From the NCBI GenBank assembly GCA_007922225.1, contig ML679961.1, positions 74,660,652-74,724,651 on the forward strand: DNA of 64,000 nt, read 5' to 3'. Made by a program: the position numbers and the translations under genes. The DNA comes from Emydura subglobosa. Its lineage: Eukaryota > Chordata > Testudines > Chelidae. The notes under the pieces are model-generated. The model was not told the origin of the DNA. It worked only from the letters and a program-made list of their open reading frames with translations, and made no database searches. This document shows positions 13,640 to 26,292 of this stretch, in pieces. The stretch's first letter is position 1; the number at the start of each line of letters is the position of its first letter.

Positions 13640-14540
13640 AAGGGCTAAGGCCTATTTCTGCAATAAGCAGCCGCCGCCACAGTAGGAGAGCAGCAGGCAT
13701 GAGCTAAGAAGAAGAGTCACATCCCCACATTCCATCTATATAGCATCAAAACAACGTAATATCAGGCTGTTAAGAAGTTGCTCCTGTCCTAATAGGACCC
13801 ACCATTACCAGATAAAGATCTTAAGATGCTTAAAGAAAACTTTGTCTGATAACTTTCTGTCTGGCAAGAAAACACTTATCAACAGCTGTGATTATGAAAT
13901 CTATACTTCTATTGTTTTGCCTACATGGTCCCCACTTCTTTATTGTTTATCTGTATGGTCTCTGTCTGATTCTTTAATTGTTTCTGTCTATTGCCTAACT
14001 AATTTTGCAAGATTTAAATCAACTAAGATGGTGGGATATGATTGGTTAAAGAATTGTTTTGCAGTGGGCTAGGAATGGGTAAAAATACTGTTTCGTAGTA
14101 CTTTAGTTTAAAAAGATTGGTTAAGGTACAGCTAAATGGGACCCAACTTTGAAATATATACACTGGGGTCCAAAAGGAAGTTCTTTGGAACCTAACTCCA
14201 AGACACAGCCCAAAATCAGCACTGACAGACCTCAATATTCTGCCAATCATACAGTGCAGAAACTGGAGCCTGGATGATCTAATCTTGACTGGCCACCAAG
14301 GAAAGTTTGTCTGCTTTATTGGGAGTGGTGAGCATTGTATGCTTAGCATTTGTATTCTGTTTTGGTAACTGTTAACCTGAACCTAGGAACTGGGAAAGAT
14401 ATGTGCCTTTCATCCTGAGCTCTACGAACTGGGAGAGAGCGGGGGTGCCTAAATTAACCAGGTTATGCCTTGATCCCACAGAAGGGTAAAAATGGGGTGA
14501 CCTAGAGTGTGCAGGTAACACAGGTGGGAAAAATACCTTA
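13640..14540 (+). other. possible LTR-like block with promoter-like motifs (weak)
   Basis: A CCAAT box in reverse (GATTGGTTAAGG, ~14,113) is followed about 35 bp later by AAATATATACACTGGGGTCC. This order recalls chelonian retroviral LTR promoters that I remember. A second GATTGGTTAAAG lies at 14,040. No TG...CA boundary, target duplication or internal retroviral coding sequence could be identified, so the element type remains open. Confidence 0.25.
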
Positions 14541-15314
14541 GCAAGTCATGTAGGCCAACTCCTTGCAATATGAAAACATCCCCTCTCTATTGAATACGTG
14601 ATTTATCCAGCCTGCTTCCAAATATTTGCAGTGATGAGGCTTCCAAGTCACCTTAGAAGAATATTCCATGTTCTCTAGCTCTTCTATTTAAAAAAAAAAA
14701 ACCTTTGATGGCAAATATATTGTCTCTTTTATGCAACTTCACACAATTTCAATTCTTCATTTCAATACAGTAGTTTTGTTGTCATGACAATGTGTACAAG
14801 TGCTGTGCAAGGAGCTGTGTGTAGGGCCTTGTTTTGTAGTGGTGGGGTGGGGGGCATTTTTTATTATTGCCCATTCCTAGCTGCTGCACAATGTTGGGCT
14901 GCTCCTGCACTCTTTCTCTCCCTCTCTCTCCTGCCACAAAGTTATACAGAATTTTTCTTTCTCACTTTTTTTTTTAGAAGGGAAGTCTTCTATTATTCCT
15001 CAGAGTTTGATGAAACATCCATCTCATACTACTTTGTACTTTACATAATGAAGTGGAAATTGTCAAGTGGAAATTTTCTCCTCTGTCACAATGATTGCAA
15101 ACTTGGGTTTTATTGTTACTTGTACAAAGTGTTTTCTTTTGTCATACCACCATCTCCTTCAATGTTGATGCCATTTAGATGAGTGGTTCTCAAACTCCAT
15201 GGGTAGGCCATTCAGTAATGCTGAAAATCTATCAGTCTTCTTGTTTCCTGTTCTAGTTTAGGATTTACGGGGGTTATTTAACCAACTAAACGTGTTTCTT
15301 TGGTGTGAATTCAG
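14541..15314. other. non-coding DNA
   Basis: A 132-codon frame (14,784-15,182, plus strand) is rich in Phe, Tyr and Leu because it reads pyrimidine-rich DNA. No domain or signal is convincing. There is an A12 run at 14,690-14,701. Confidence 0.5.
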
Positions 15315-15530
15315 CAGGGTTCAAATGTACTGATGATATCAAAATTGCAGGGATGTCAAACACACGGAAGGACTGAACCAAATGGCAAAATGACCTGGAA
15401 AGAAGAGAGCAGTGGCAATGAAGCGAGATCTACCACTAATAAATGTGAAGCCATGAACTGCATAGAAAGAAATAAACAGCCCCAGTGTAAAATATGAGGG
15501 GGATGAAATCAAGCAGCTGGGCACGTCTCA
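15315..15530 (+). mobile_element. CR1-type LINE fragment (reverse-transcriptase region)
   Basis: Read with frame changes on the plus strand, this gives a peptide like TDDIKIAG...NT..D..K.Q.DLER..QW....., then 'M..CKVMHI'-like and 'KY.MRGMK' remnants. That is the non-LTR retrotransposon segment following the FADD catalytic motif. The FADD box itself has decayed (FA to MYW-like, then DD retained as TDDI). The fragment is short, with both ends lost. Confidence 0.5.
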
Positions 15531-18500
15531 TTAAGGTTAAAGTTTCATTTCTACTTCTCTAATAGTCCTTTTTCATTTGACCAAGCATTGTAGTTCCCAC
15601 AAGTAAGTATATGATGCAGAATTGGTAGGCTTGGAGGAGAGGAGTTCATGAAAGAACCCTTTAGTTAATAAACAGTAGGAAAAATCTGAACATCTATTGC
15701 TTCAGGATCTGACTTTACAATAGTTAATCAGTGGAATTGTACTTGCTCACCAAGTAGTCCCTTTGAAGTTCAAGGGGACTACTTTTGTCAGTACATATTC
15801 CTCTCCTTATGGATAGGGATTGCAGAAGCAAGCCCTTAGAGAACTGGAGATGTTATCAGCTCTTGATTTTGTTTCAGTTCAGGAGCACACCATATAGTAG
15901 CCAAAGATCTTTCAGGTAGCCTACTAGCCTTTCAAAACCTCTCAGTATAGAGCAAAAATGAGTTAATGAGAATTTTGAAAAGAACTTCAGGCTAGACTCT
16001 TTCCTCAGATGCATGGGCACAGCTACCATTGACTTAAACTTATTATTTAAATATAATTTTTAATGTAAGATATAGTGGAACAGTTTTAAACCTTTACAAT
16101 CATTTTTGCTCATAGAAGCTAGCATATTTCAATTAAAGCTATTGCCTGGCTTAAGTCTCTCTCTTTAGAACTCTCTTTATTCATTCTCTTTAGAATATGC
16201 AGAAGTATATAGCTTAAATACTGTGGACCAAATCCTGAGCCTTTACACAACTTAAGCAAATTGACTGTATGACAATGGACAGTTATGAGAGGTATGCAGT
16301 CAGAATCCTTTCTTTTGGGCACACAATGGCAACAGATGAATCTGAGGGGAAAAGTTTGAATGCATTTTTTTAATTTGTTATTTTTGGAAATAAGATGATT
16401 GAAAATGGCAATTATTTTTCCTAAGGAATTTTGGGGGGAAATGTTTTAGAATCCCCCCTCTCCTGCCAAAATCAGTTTTTATTGAAAAATTGAAACTGAA
16501 TATTTACAAAAAATATATATACATATATTCAGTAAATATTGTTGGGTCATGGTAAATAAAAATGGTGTTCAAAACCCAAACATTTAAACCAGTTTTATAA
16601 TGTCTGGGTTTTCACTAAAAACTGAAAACAAAATTTTAAAAAATAAAAGTACTCTTTTGATTAAAAGTCTCTTTTAAAAAAAAATAGAAAAAGTCAACCA
16701 GCTTTAAATGATTTATTTATTTATTTATTTGTGTGTAACTTATAAAATCCAGAAATTCTTGGGACATTAATAGCAGAAACAAATGAACAGAATACAAGAG
16801 CTATGCCAGAGGGATCCAAGACCTGAATCTTGACATGAATGATTCCTCAGAACTTGAGGATCTGATGCATTTCAAATAACAGCATACCACCAATGTAGGA
16901 CACTGTCACCACTCAGTCAGAAAGAAAGGATCTATTTTCCCTTCACTCCTTTTGTCTTTAATGCTGGTGAGAATAAAGCCTTTATGTATTACTTTAGTCA
17001 CCATTATCTCCTGTGACAAACTGTCAGTGTTGGGGCATATTTGCCAGCCTTTGTCAATATGCTAGAATGGCTGCATGCAAAAACTCTTCTGAAGACATTT
17101 GGATTCTATAGTGTTTGAATTGTAGAATAGAAAAGGATATGGATTGTCAATGAGAAATGACATTTATTCTCAGATCAAAAAGTGTTTTAGGAAAAACAAA
17201 TGATTTTCCTTGGGACTACACAAGATTATATCTAAAAATCTTTCCTGGGGGAAGGATAATCCACGGGCCCACACTCCCCATCACCTTTGGCAAATTATGC
17301 ATTTTGAACCTGAAACTCTAACAAGTTGGATGTCAAACCCTACCCACTGGATCATTGTGCTTTCACTGGTTCTTTATTTCTTCTTTCACCTTTTCAAGCA
17401 GTTTAAATTTAGATCAGGCATTATTATGACATTATTTTAGATATCTGCATAGAGGCCAGTGACATCAGTTAGAGATTTTCTTGTTTAAGGACTACTGAAC
17501 TGGACCCATCATCTCTCAATCCCCAATTTTCCAGTAGATTTGTTTTCATTATTCTCTTATGAAAATTCAATGAAATTATCAATAAAGAAAATTAAAAGAG
17601 AAAATCAAAATAATCTATTGTGAAATCTCTTGTGAAATCTTGATCAAGTGCCATATATTCCATGCAACCAACTAAAGAAATATGTTAATGCATCATATGT
17701 TTTAACTTCAGTTCAACAACCTAAAGGCTTCTTAATTTTTTTTTTTTTAAAGAATTGCTGATCAACAAAATGTCTTGAAACACTGATACCTGATTAATGA
17801 TCTTGTTAATAAACTAATCTAAATGCATGCTTCTGGGCATCTTCCAAAGAAAGAGAGGTTTTTAGGAAGCTAGCCGAAGAAAAACAAAACAGAAACCAAA
17901 AAAAAAACCCCACAGTTAATGAATAATGGATATATTTGTTGGCTTGCATCTCAGGTCTTTTGCTTTTAATGATGTGTTTTGATAGCTGTAAATAGCAGGG
18001 ATTTGGAGATGAAATGTGCTGCCTACCAAAACATATTTCACCATGCACAGATCTGACAGATTATTAAATCACCTATGATATCAAAATCAGTAAATGCTGC
18101 CTTGAGGTATGAAATAGGAATAATTGTCTAATGATTTTCCTAGAGATGATAAGCATTTTACAAAAATGTAGTTATTTTATTCTTTCGGGGATAAGTGGCT
18201 CCAAAGGGAGAGTGATAATTATGGAGATAAACGGAGGTCAGTAAGACAGGAGATCCTGTTAATAAAATTCTTCTAGCAATGCATCAGTAAGGATTAGTCC
18301 TATATATTTTGTAACAATATGAAACAGACAACAAGCAGAAACATTCCTTGAATATTCCTAAATTAAATCTTCAACTATGTGCCAAAATTATTTAGTAAGT
18401 AGATTCTTCATCATTTTCACATTTCATATTTTCATAAGCTGTCATATTAGTTTATCTGAGAGCCTCATCAACAGAGTATTAAAAATTCCATTAGTAATGA

Positions 18501-19112
18501 AGCGTCATGTTATTTAATAACACTTCTATTTTAAGATCAAGATTAATTTTCACAGTGCTTCCATTTTCCAGCAAATAATGTTAGAGTTGGGTAAAGTGTT
18601 TTAGATAGTTTATTTGTTGAAAAATGCAGTTTTGTGTTGACTGAAACTATTTGAGAATTTGGGTTGAATTAAATAGTTTCAGCCCCCTCCAAAAAGTGGC
18701 CAAAAAATCAAAATTCTTTGACTTTTTATTTCAAAATTTCAGTTTCATAATTTAGCTAGATTCCATTAAAAAAACAAAAGGGTAAAAACTATCCAAAAAC
18801 TACATGAAATGAAAGACAAAATGGGAAAAAAATCATTTCAGGTTGAACAAAACATTTGACCCCAAAATATTATTTTTTATTTGCTTTAGAGAGAAAACAG
18901 GAAAAATTTCCATTTTATGTTGACCCCCAAAATGTTGGGTTTTTGGGGGGGGGGGGAGGAGGAGAGGGTGGAGAGCAGATTTTTCAGTTCACTCACTGAA
19001 CCTAAAAGTCAGTTATTCACTCATATCTACATAATGTGACCTCTGGAATTGCATTAGTGATATTTCTTCTTCAGCTTTATAGGATATGAATGTAAATAAT
19101 GTCCAGTTCAGA
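15531..19112. other. AT-rich non-coding DNA
   Basis: Microsatellite-like (TTTA)n occurs at 16,712-16,731 and a 12-base G run at 18,945-18,956. The stretches 16,430-16,690 and 18,590-18,990 share a texture of AAAATTGAAACTGAA and TTTCAAAATTTCAGTTT and probably come from one AT-rich repeat family; a third such stretch may be at 38,560-38,690. No gene is visible. Confidence 0.45.
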
Positions 19113-19234
19113 TAGGGTGACCAGATGTCCCAATTTTATAGGGACAGTCCCAATATTCGGGACTTTTTCTTATATAGGAACCTATTACCTCTCACCCCCG
19201 TCCCAACTTTTCACTCTTTCTATCTGGTCACTCT
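19113..19234. mobile_element. 122-bp MITE with TAGGGTGACCAGAT ends
   Basis: The left terminus TAGGGTGACCAGATGTCCC is inverted at the right as CTATCTGGTCACTCT. The interior is mirrored too: GTCCCAATTTTATAGGGAC on the left, and CTTATATAGGAACCTATTACC leading to CCCGTCCCAACTTTTCAC on the right. I remember this as a very abundant turtle/crocodilian element. It has no coding capacity. The same terminal motif (TAGGGTGACCATAT) marks the larger element at 58,996. Confidence 0.7.
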
Positions 19235-19354
19235 GCATTCAAAACATCGTCATAGACAGTGTATGGATGGCTCCTTTTCTATATACAGTATTTCTTATTT
19301 GGAACATTTTATTTAACATCACTTGGAAGAACCAGTCCTAAACTAAAATCTTTT

Positions 19355-19560
19355 AGAGAGTGCAAAAAGCCCTGCAGAATCAAAATGGTGGCCCATCTAG
19401 TCAAGAATACTGTCTCCAATAGTGGCCAGTACCAGCTGTTTAAGAGGAAGAAATCTTGCAGTAGGCAGTTATGGCATAAAACAGTCCCAAAGAAAATTTC
19501 TTCCTAACCCCCAACATTTAGAAATTGGTTTATGTCAAAGCTTGAGGGTTTACTTTTTGA
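19355..19560 (-). repeat. CR1 3'-end fragment, antisense
   Basis: The plus strand carries GGCCCATCTAGTCAAGAATACTGTCT, then AGTGGCCAGTACCAGCTG, GCAGTAGGCAGTTATGGCATAA and TTTCTTCCTAACCCCCAAC. These are the antisense 3' untranslated blocks of a CR1 subfamily also present at 60,715 (CATCTAGCCCAGTATCCTGTC, GTGGGCAGTGCC) and at 39,090-39,310. It is truncated before any coding part. Confidence 0.55.
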
Positions 19561-20830
19561 ACAAGTTGCCACATAAACCCACCAAAACAATCAGCTTCCT
19601 GCCATCTTCAAACACCTCATCTACTTTACCCACCATGATATCTACCTTATCCATGTCTGCGTTTTTTATTCTGTTTTCCCCCAGTGGGGTTCCTGAGCCA
19701 ACTCTCACGGTGTTCCCCATACAAGGACTAGCATTAGGAGGGAGGGCCTCTGGAAGTTGGGACAATAAGGACATCAGCAGTGATGAGAGTGACTATCCCA
19801 TCTCAAATCAGCAGCCAGGGCTGAAAAGGGCGATTGGTTTAGGAACTGTGCAGCAAGTGAAAGAAGGTGGCTGACATGCAGAGTTCTTAAAGTTTATAGG
19901 AATAGAGCTTCACACTAGAGCAGTTCAGGAGCTACAAATAGCAACCACCTCCTTCTACAAGCCTATGATCCCAAGAAGCAGTACTTCAGGCTGACCCTTC
20001 TTTCTGTTACCTACTTCATTCCCACTCTCTACATACACAAACACAATCAAAAGAAGGTTCTCCTTTTTTGGAGCTTTTAAACCTTGCAGGAGTTGTATTC
20101 CTTAGCTGCACCTCAATTAAACAATATGCTTTAGTTTTCTATTCTCACTTCATGCTCCATTTTTACAATCTTTTCAATGCAATTGGAACAATTCCAGAAT
20201 CCCTTCACATTGCCACCAAATAACCATTTTGCCACTGAATTCCACGCCACTGAGCCACATAAAACAATGGCCTGGCCTCCTCATTTAAATCTAGTATATT
20301 GCATTGCACACTGAATCTTTATTTAAAGGATGCAGCACAACTGAATGCTTCTTCACTGCTGTTCACATAAAAGCATCACAGAAGGACTCCTAGCTTGTCA
20401 CAACCTAAAAATAATTTTATCTTCTCTCTTGTAGCCAGCCCCTTCCAGCAGTGGAATCAGCATGCATGTCCCTATCACAGCACATAATTATCTGACAGGT
20501 GAAAGGTACTCTTTTACAGGTAACATATGGCTGCTTGGAGTGTCCCACCCACAGTGGCTTCAACAACTGCAGATTGTCACATAAAAGGCTTCCAGTGGGC
20601 TAAGTGGCTTTGTGTCCTGCTCTCCTGTCTTCCCTCATACTGTTTTCTGTTTTGATAAAGCTTTGATTCAGTACAATCAGTACACTAAGTCACAAACCAT
20701 TTCATGACTGTAAAGCAGGCAGTTAGAAAACTGTGTTTCTATATTTGTTGTGAATCTCACAGCTATTCCCTTCTGCCCATTAAATAACACACATACATTT
20801 GATAAAAGATTATTTTAGGCAAAATTGTGT
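19561..20830. other. non-coding DNA
   Basis: The 150-codon frame 19,422-19,874 starts inside the CR1 tail and continues into unrelated sequence, so it is not treated as a gene. Nothing else is recognised. Confidence 0.5.
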
Positions 20831-21060
20831 GTTCTTAACTTATGTTAGCTAACATGTGGTATCTAACAGGAAGTAAAATCCTTGTGAAGGTGGGCCAGTT
20901 TGTAGCTTTCACATATATTAGCAGGTGGAAACAATGACTGTGGGGGAGCATAGGCTTTACCGTAACCTGCTAAGTTGTGTGAAAATTACAAATTGCCTTG
21001 TCTTCACTAGGATTTTACTTCATGTTAGTTACCCCATGTTAGCTAACATGAGTTAAGAAC
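20831..21060. mobile_element. MITE with 59-bp terminal inverted repeats (230 bp)
   Basis: The left arm (20,831-20,889) and the reverse complement of the right arm (21,002-21,060) agree at 54 of 59 positions by my count. The outer sequence is GTTCTTAACT...AGTTAAGAAC and each arm carries the self-complementary core TGTTAGCTAACA. The 112-bp middle is unrelated to the arms. There is no ORF. I cannot assign a superfamily because the flanks do not show an unambiguous target duplication. Confidence 0.75.
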
Positions 21061-22195
21061 AGACCTTTTTTTCTACACAAACAAGGCCTATATGTTTAAA
21101 CCCCTCTTTCTTGATCTGAATTTGAATTCATGCTTCTCAAATTATCCTCCTTTTTTGTTTCCTGTGACATTGTTCTGCAAAATATTAATATTTAAGATTC
21201 CTATGAACTCATCCATTTTATTCCTTTTGGCCAAAATTTTCAAAGATACATCCCTAAAGTTAGGTGACTATATCCATATCTAGACACCTAAGTAGGCACC
21301 CAAGTTAGAAAATTGGTTTTTAAAATGGGAAAACATCTTAAGGCAATAGGTTAAATATTCAATTTTGTAATTATTCTTCTTAGGCACTATACTGGTCCTC
21401 AGCACAGGAGTGAATTTCATCCTATGTAATGGTTATAGGATATAGAGTACTCTATCTTTAAGTGTTGGTTGCATTATTCCATTATTCAGCCCACTGAAGA
21501 GAAAGTAGTGCTGTGAGAAACCAAGCTAATTAACATAAACTAAACCAATATAAGCCTGGTTTAAACCAAAAGATATATATAGGTACCCAAAGGATTGGAA
21601 GTATCCAGAAGTATGAACATTCTGGAACATTCTATACCCGGAAGTGTCGTGGGGAGCTATACTCCCAATATTCCTGACCCTGTGGTTTGTCCGTAGCAAA
21701 GAGACAAGGTATGGTGACAGAGTGGCACAGCAGCAGTGAGAGGGGTGGTAGCAATCAGTTCTTTCTTCACTCCTCAAAATAATAGTCATCAATCTAAAGG
21801 GTCCAGTTACAATATGAGCTTTTCATTGTAGCATCTGTGGACTATTTTTCTGTACTTTCCCTGTATTAGCCAATCATTTAAAAGCCATTATAAATAATTA
21901 AGTATTCTCCATCCCTCTTCGGTAGGGAAGCATAATAAGTTGTACGTGTTGCTAGTCTTGATGCTGACTTAAGGAAACTAAACTGTGCCTCTTGGACTAT
22001 GATGATGTTAGGATAATGGAATTCAGAATAATCAAAATTCAAAGCCATTCTCTTTCCTTGTCAGATTCAAAGACCTGTAAGTCAAGGGCAATTACCTCAA
22101 AGACAATGTTCCAGCTTTAATGAATGCAGAGAATCCTCATAGCTTTTCCTTCATTTGCCTCTTATGGATTTTTTTTAATCATGTGTTCTCTAAAG
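21061..22195. other. non-coding DNA
   Basis: The stretch 21,225-21,325 (CAAAATTTTCAAAGATACAT ... AGACACCTAAGTAGGCACC) resembles half of the palindromic repeat at 8997. The rest shows nothing recognisable. Confidence 0.5.
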
Positions 22196-24290
22196 CAAAG
22201 GTTCCCAATTTTTTTTGCTGAGCCCCCCTTTTGGAAATTCATGTCTCATGCTTACCCCTGCTCTTTCTAAGAAGCAATATTTTTGCATAGACAAGAGGAT
22301 TTTATTTTCTTGACTATCATAACATATTACTTAAGACAGAAAGCAGCATAAATAGCACAGTGTCATTACTCTAGTACTGAATAAACTTGAATATAAAAGA
22401 ACACTTCATGACTCACCTTTGTCTCGGTGAGTAGGATGAGCCTGTTTGCTAGTGCACAGTTTGCAGAATCTCAGTTTGATTTCAGACAGTTTCAACAACA
22501 AATCCATCTGTACATTCAAGCGGCTTATCTACTTGTTTTTGATGTAAGTAAGCAAAAAAATATTCACTACATACAGAAAAACTAACACCGAGTGAACAAG
22601 TATTTTGACTACTGTTTGGGATAGGGAACACTTTTGGAATTGAGAACAAGAACGGATCAAGAGAGTTGGCTTTAAAAGCCTCTCTCAAAAGAGAATCACC
22701 AGAAACATTGATCAAATTGTCTTTTAGACTCAGAAAAATCTTGGCCTTTGCTACAAAGTTATCTGAAAATGGATTTTTGAACTCAGGTGAAATTCTGGTA
22801 TTAATTTGCATCTCTTTTGGGAAAAATAGTTGCTGAATTCTATGCAAGGCTGAGACAAAAGCTCCAGAATTTCATCTTTAACTAGAACCAATATTTTACA
22901 GTATATAAGGATGTAAGACAATGTCAAGAACATAGTTATATTATCTTGCAGCACATAGCTACTCTATAGTAATGGGTTTTGGCAAAGTTCTGTACTTTTT
23001 CATGCATAATTAAAATGTTACAGTTCTTACCTTGCAAAGAAAAGTTAAGTTCATTGAGCTAGTCAAATATGTTGGCCAAATAGCCAGTAAAGCCTGGAAC
23101 CACTAGTTGAGGAAGTGATGGTGAGGTGATGATTCAGAGTTTATCAAAAACATACAGAACTCCTCTCTGAGTGTGCAGATTCTTGCCAGAACTTTACCAT
23201 ATGACAGCTATCAAACTTCTGCATGAAGCAGAAGTTGCAGGTGCAATGATTCTAGTTCTTCGCATCACACTGAGAAGAGGCATGAATTTAGTGATCAAGC
23301 TTTTATGAAGTTTGGAACTTCAACAGTAGTAGTCCGTACATCAGACAGTTCTTTTAGCATTGCTTTTGCAGCTAGTGCCTCCCTGTGTATACAACGGTGG
23401 CACTAAACACAGTGCAGTTCAATGGCTGTCTCCCAAACAGCAAGCTCCCTGCTGCCTCCATTTATGGCTTTTGTCCCATCTGCGCAGATATCAACACAAT
23501 TATTATATTCATTTTTTACCACGTACCAATCTAAAATGTCGAACAACTCCTCAGAAGTAGTTTTCATTGGGACAGAACCGCAAAATAAAAAAAACCCCAT
23601 CATTTCTCCTGCATGGGTACTGTCAGTATTCTCGTTAATTTTTAGTGGGGGGAAAAAAGGGCTTTACCTGACTGCTTCAACTAGCTGCTCATCGACATCT
23701 CCTGTCTTATCAGCAATTCTGCAGCTAACCATGTTATCAGATAGTGGATGAGACTTAGCTGATCAGCAACTTTCCTTCTACATACTGTCATTGCCATTTC
23801 AAACCCTGCTGGCAACACAAGACCATCACCAGTTGCATGAGATTTTCCACTTCTCGCTATTTGGTATGAGGCAGCATAGGATGCTTCAGGTTCTTTAGCA
23901 GAAGTAGCACTGCGTTCTTTAGTTACCTTCACCTATCCTTTCAGTTGAAAGAGTTTTCATTAAAAAAAATCTTGTGGTTTATCTCTGAGGGCAGGACATT
24001 TGGTCTCCAAGTCATGTTTTGGTTTTCTTGGTTTCATGCTATCTTGAACAAGAATTTCAGCATAAACAATACATTGTGGTTGAGAATCTTCATCCAAATC
24101 AGTAAGTTTGAATTTTAAGTCCAAGTAGGAAGAATCATATTTCCTATTTTTCTTTTTTCCAGCTCTACTTATTCCTTTTCTTAGGATCAACAACCTCAAC
24201 TTCACAAAATGCTTCATTCATTCACAATTATTGAACACTGAAGTAATTAGTGTAGAATGAACATGTGAAATGTCATGCTGACACCAGCAA
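22196..24290 (-). mobile_element. decayed hAT DNA transposon (ZBED5/SCAND3-like)
   Basis: One end is visible at 22,196: CAAAGGTTCCCAA, followed by GCTGAGCCCCCCTTTTGG, the usual outer sequence of this hAT group. The preceding CTCTAAAG (22,188-22,195) would be the 8-bp target duplication, but its partner was not found. The other end is eroded; 24,290 is only an estimate from where transposase similarity and a little leader end. The transposase relic is described separately. The element is immobile: the frame is broken many times and one terminus is missing. Confidence 0.65.
22482..24217 (-). pseudogene. hAT transposase relic, BED-finger type
   Basis: Read on the minus strand, blocks of one protein appear in order. 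From 24,217 comes an N-terminal block with RKYDSSYL, PQC, SMKPRKPKHDLETK and P.LRDKPQDFF, the BED-finger region of ZBED5/SCAND3/FAM200-type proteins. Its second zinc cysteine is changed (CIVY instead of CxxC), so the finger is dead. Next (23,932-23,681) comes ASYAASYQIARSGKSHATGD..LPA, then (23,603-23,403) GSVPMKTTSEELFDILD... with CVDICADGTKAI, the region around a catalytic aspartate. Around 23,400-23,290 a CIHREALAAKAM block follows, and finally (22,847-22,482) NPFSDNF with the C-terminal dimerisation-like segment. The ORFs are separated by stops and frameshifts. I infer an ancient transposon copy, not a domesticated gene, because no frame spans two domains. Confidence 0.75.
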
Positions 24291-26292
24291 TATATCGCAT
24301 GTGGGAGTTGGGGGCACTGATGTCATCTGAGCACAGTGGTCAATGAAGCTTTGGTACTATGCACCTGTAATCTCAAGATTTGAGGGACAAAACCTATGTG
24401 TAATGGCTTCAACAGAATCTTTCTGAAGGGGAATTTTTATTTTATCAACAATCTTTTGAAGAAACAAGAAACAATTCTTAACCAGTCAGGTTTTCATGTT
24501 CCCCAGATAACCTCATCATGTCCCACAGGGGGCATGCCTCATAATTTGAAAACAAGTCCTCTAATGGATCTCCAATAGCTATATTCCACTTTGGCATTTC
24601 AAATTAAATTTTATTTCCTGTTGAAATGATATTCCCTTTCAGTGATGTATTTTTGTCTGCACTGAGTCCTAGCATCCCATTTGAAGGAACAGTTTACTAT
24701 TGGAGTTGAACCCACTTAGAATGGGTCATAAACTGGCCCTATATAGTATGCTCCAAATCTTTTTTGGGTACCTTTAAAATATCAGTGTGTGTTGGGGGGA
24801 TGGGGAACAAAGTAAAAATGGCCTGTGTTAATAATTATTTTTTATATTTTCAAAGTAATTTTTAACATTTTAACTGCAGTAAATAATGGCAAGACATTAA
24901 AAGTAAAAGGCACTAATATAATGTAACCTTTTATGTGGGTATCTATTTAATAACATGTTTATAACCATTGTTAAGGCATCCTCAAATTACAGGGTAAATA
25001 AAACTACTCTTTTTCTCCCCACTGATTAGCTATCTCTTTCAGATTAAGTTAAATCAGCTATTGTAACTGGTAACACTTTCAAGATCCTTTGCAATGTTTG
25101 CCATGGCCTACAGAACAAACAGTGCTTTTCATTCCATTGTACGAGTTTCTTACTCTGGTGGCTCATTCAATACATAAAAAAAAGAGAATATAACCCTTGC
25201 AATAAAATATGATGCTCTACGACTGTAGCTCAATGCAAAAAAGGAAAACCTAGCACCTATGACAAATGCAAGCTGCTGGTATGGAATATTTGCAGTTTAA
25301 TAAACCCAAATATATGTTTCCTCAATCATAATTCTTTCTTAGTTATACAGCGATGTTCTATTAAGGGGATAAACTGGGCTGTCATAAACACACTAGTGTA
25401 TCTTTGTCTCTGATCTTAGTCATACATATTTCTCTCTATTACACATTTTATTAAGATCAGCCAATACTACTGGGAAATTCAGCAGCACTCAGGTGAAAAC
25501 CAGAAAGTATCTATTTTGGTATTTTCTTTCTTTTTTCCTAGTTTAGCCAATGGTCTGAAGGTATAGCATATTTCCCCCCAAATAAATCTGCAATAAGATG
25601 TTACGAAGCCACTGCTCTCTAGAATCAAAATTCACATCTCTAAATCCTTATCAGTAACACAAAACTAAAATAAACAGGCTTTTACTTGGTATCTCAGTTG
25701 GTCAATGGGTAATGGAATGGCATCCTCCCCGTCCCTCAACCCTCAGGCTGTAAAAGTGCTCAGATATCAATCACGGTATTGGGCACTGTATCTATAGAAA
25801 AAAATAGAGCACCAGCCAGGACAATGACTCTGCTGATGTTAATACAATGTGCAGCAAGAAAAAAGGGAGCAGGGTGGGGCCAGACCAAGGGTATGTCCAG
25901 TGGCTCCGTGACTATGTAGAACCACTGGTCAATGCAATATTTTAGCAGGCATCCTTTCCAGATTCCTTACCATGACTTTGTGAAAAACAAAAAGAGACTG
26001 CCTGGAAATGCATTCCAGCTGTTACACTGAGCCCAGTGCATGCTGGGATGGGACTTGGGAGTTTAGTGTATGCTATGTGAACACGCACATGGTGAAGATG
26101 TGGTCAGTAAAGCTCATAGTCCCATACCTCACTATCAAGACTCAATGATTTGATTTAAGGAGCCCCCAGTATGATGGGATATAACAGTCAAAGTCAACCT
26201 GTGGAAGCAGTGAGGAGCTTCTTCACAACTGTTACTATAGATTTTTGTCTATCGGACCTGCCTCCACTACATTCCTCTCTATACCCAATGGC
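24291..26292. other. AT-rich non-coding DNA
   Basis: No ORF longer than 60 codons and no clear repeat. This is one of the quietest parts of the window. Confidence 0.6.

Noticed and set aside
19422..19874. 150-codon plus-strand frame
   Set aside because: It starts inside an antisense CR1 3' end and crosses the repeat boundary, so it is not a conserved unit.
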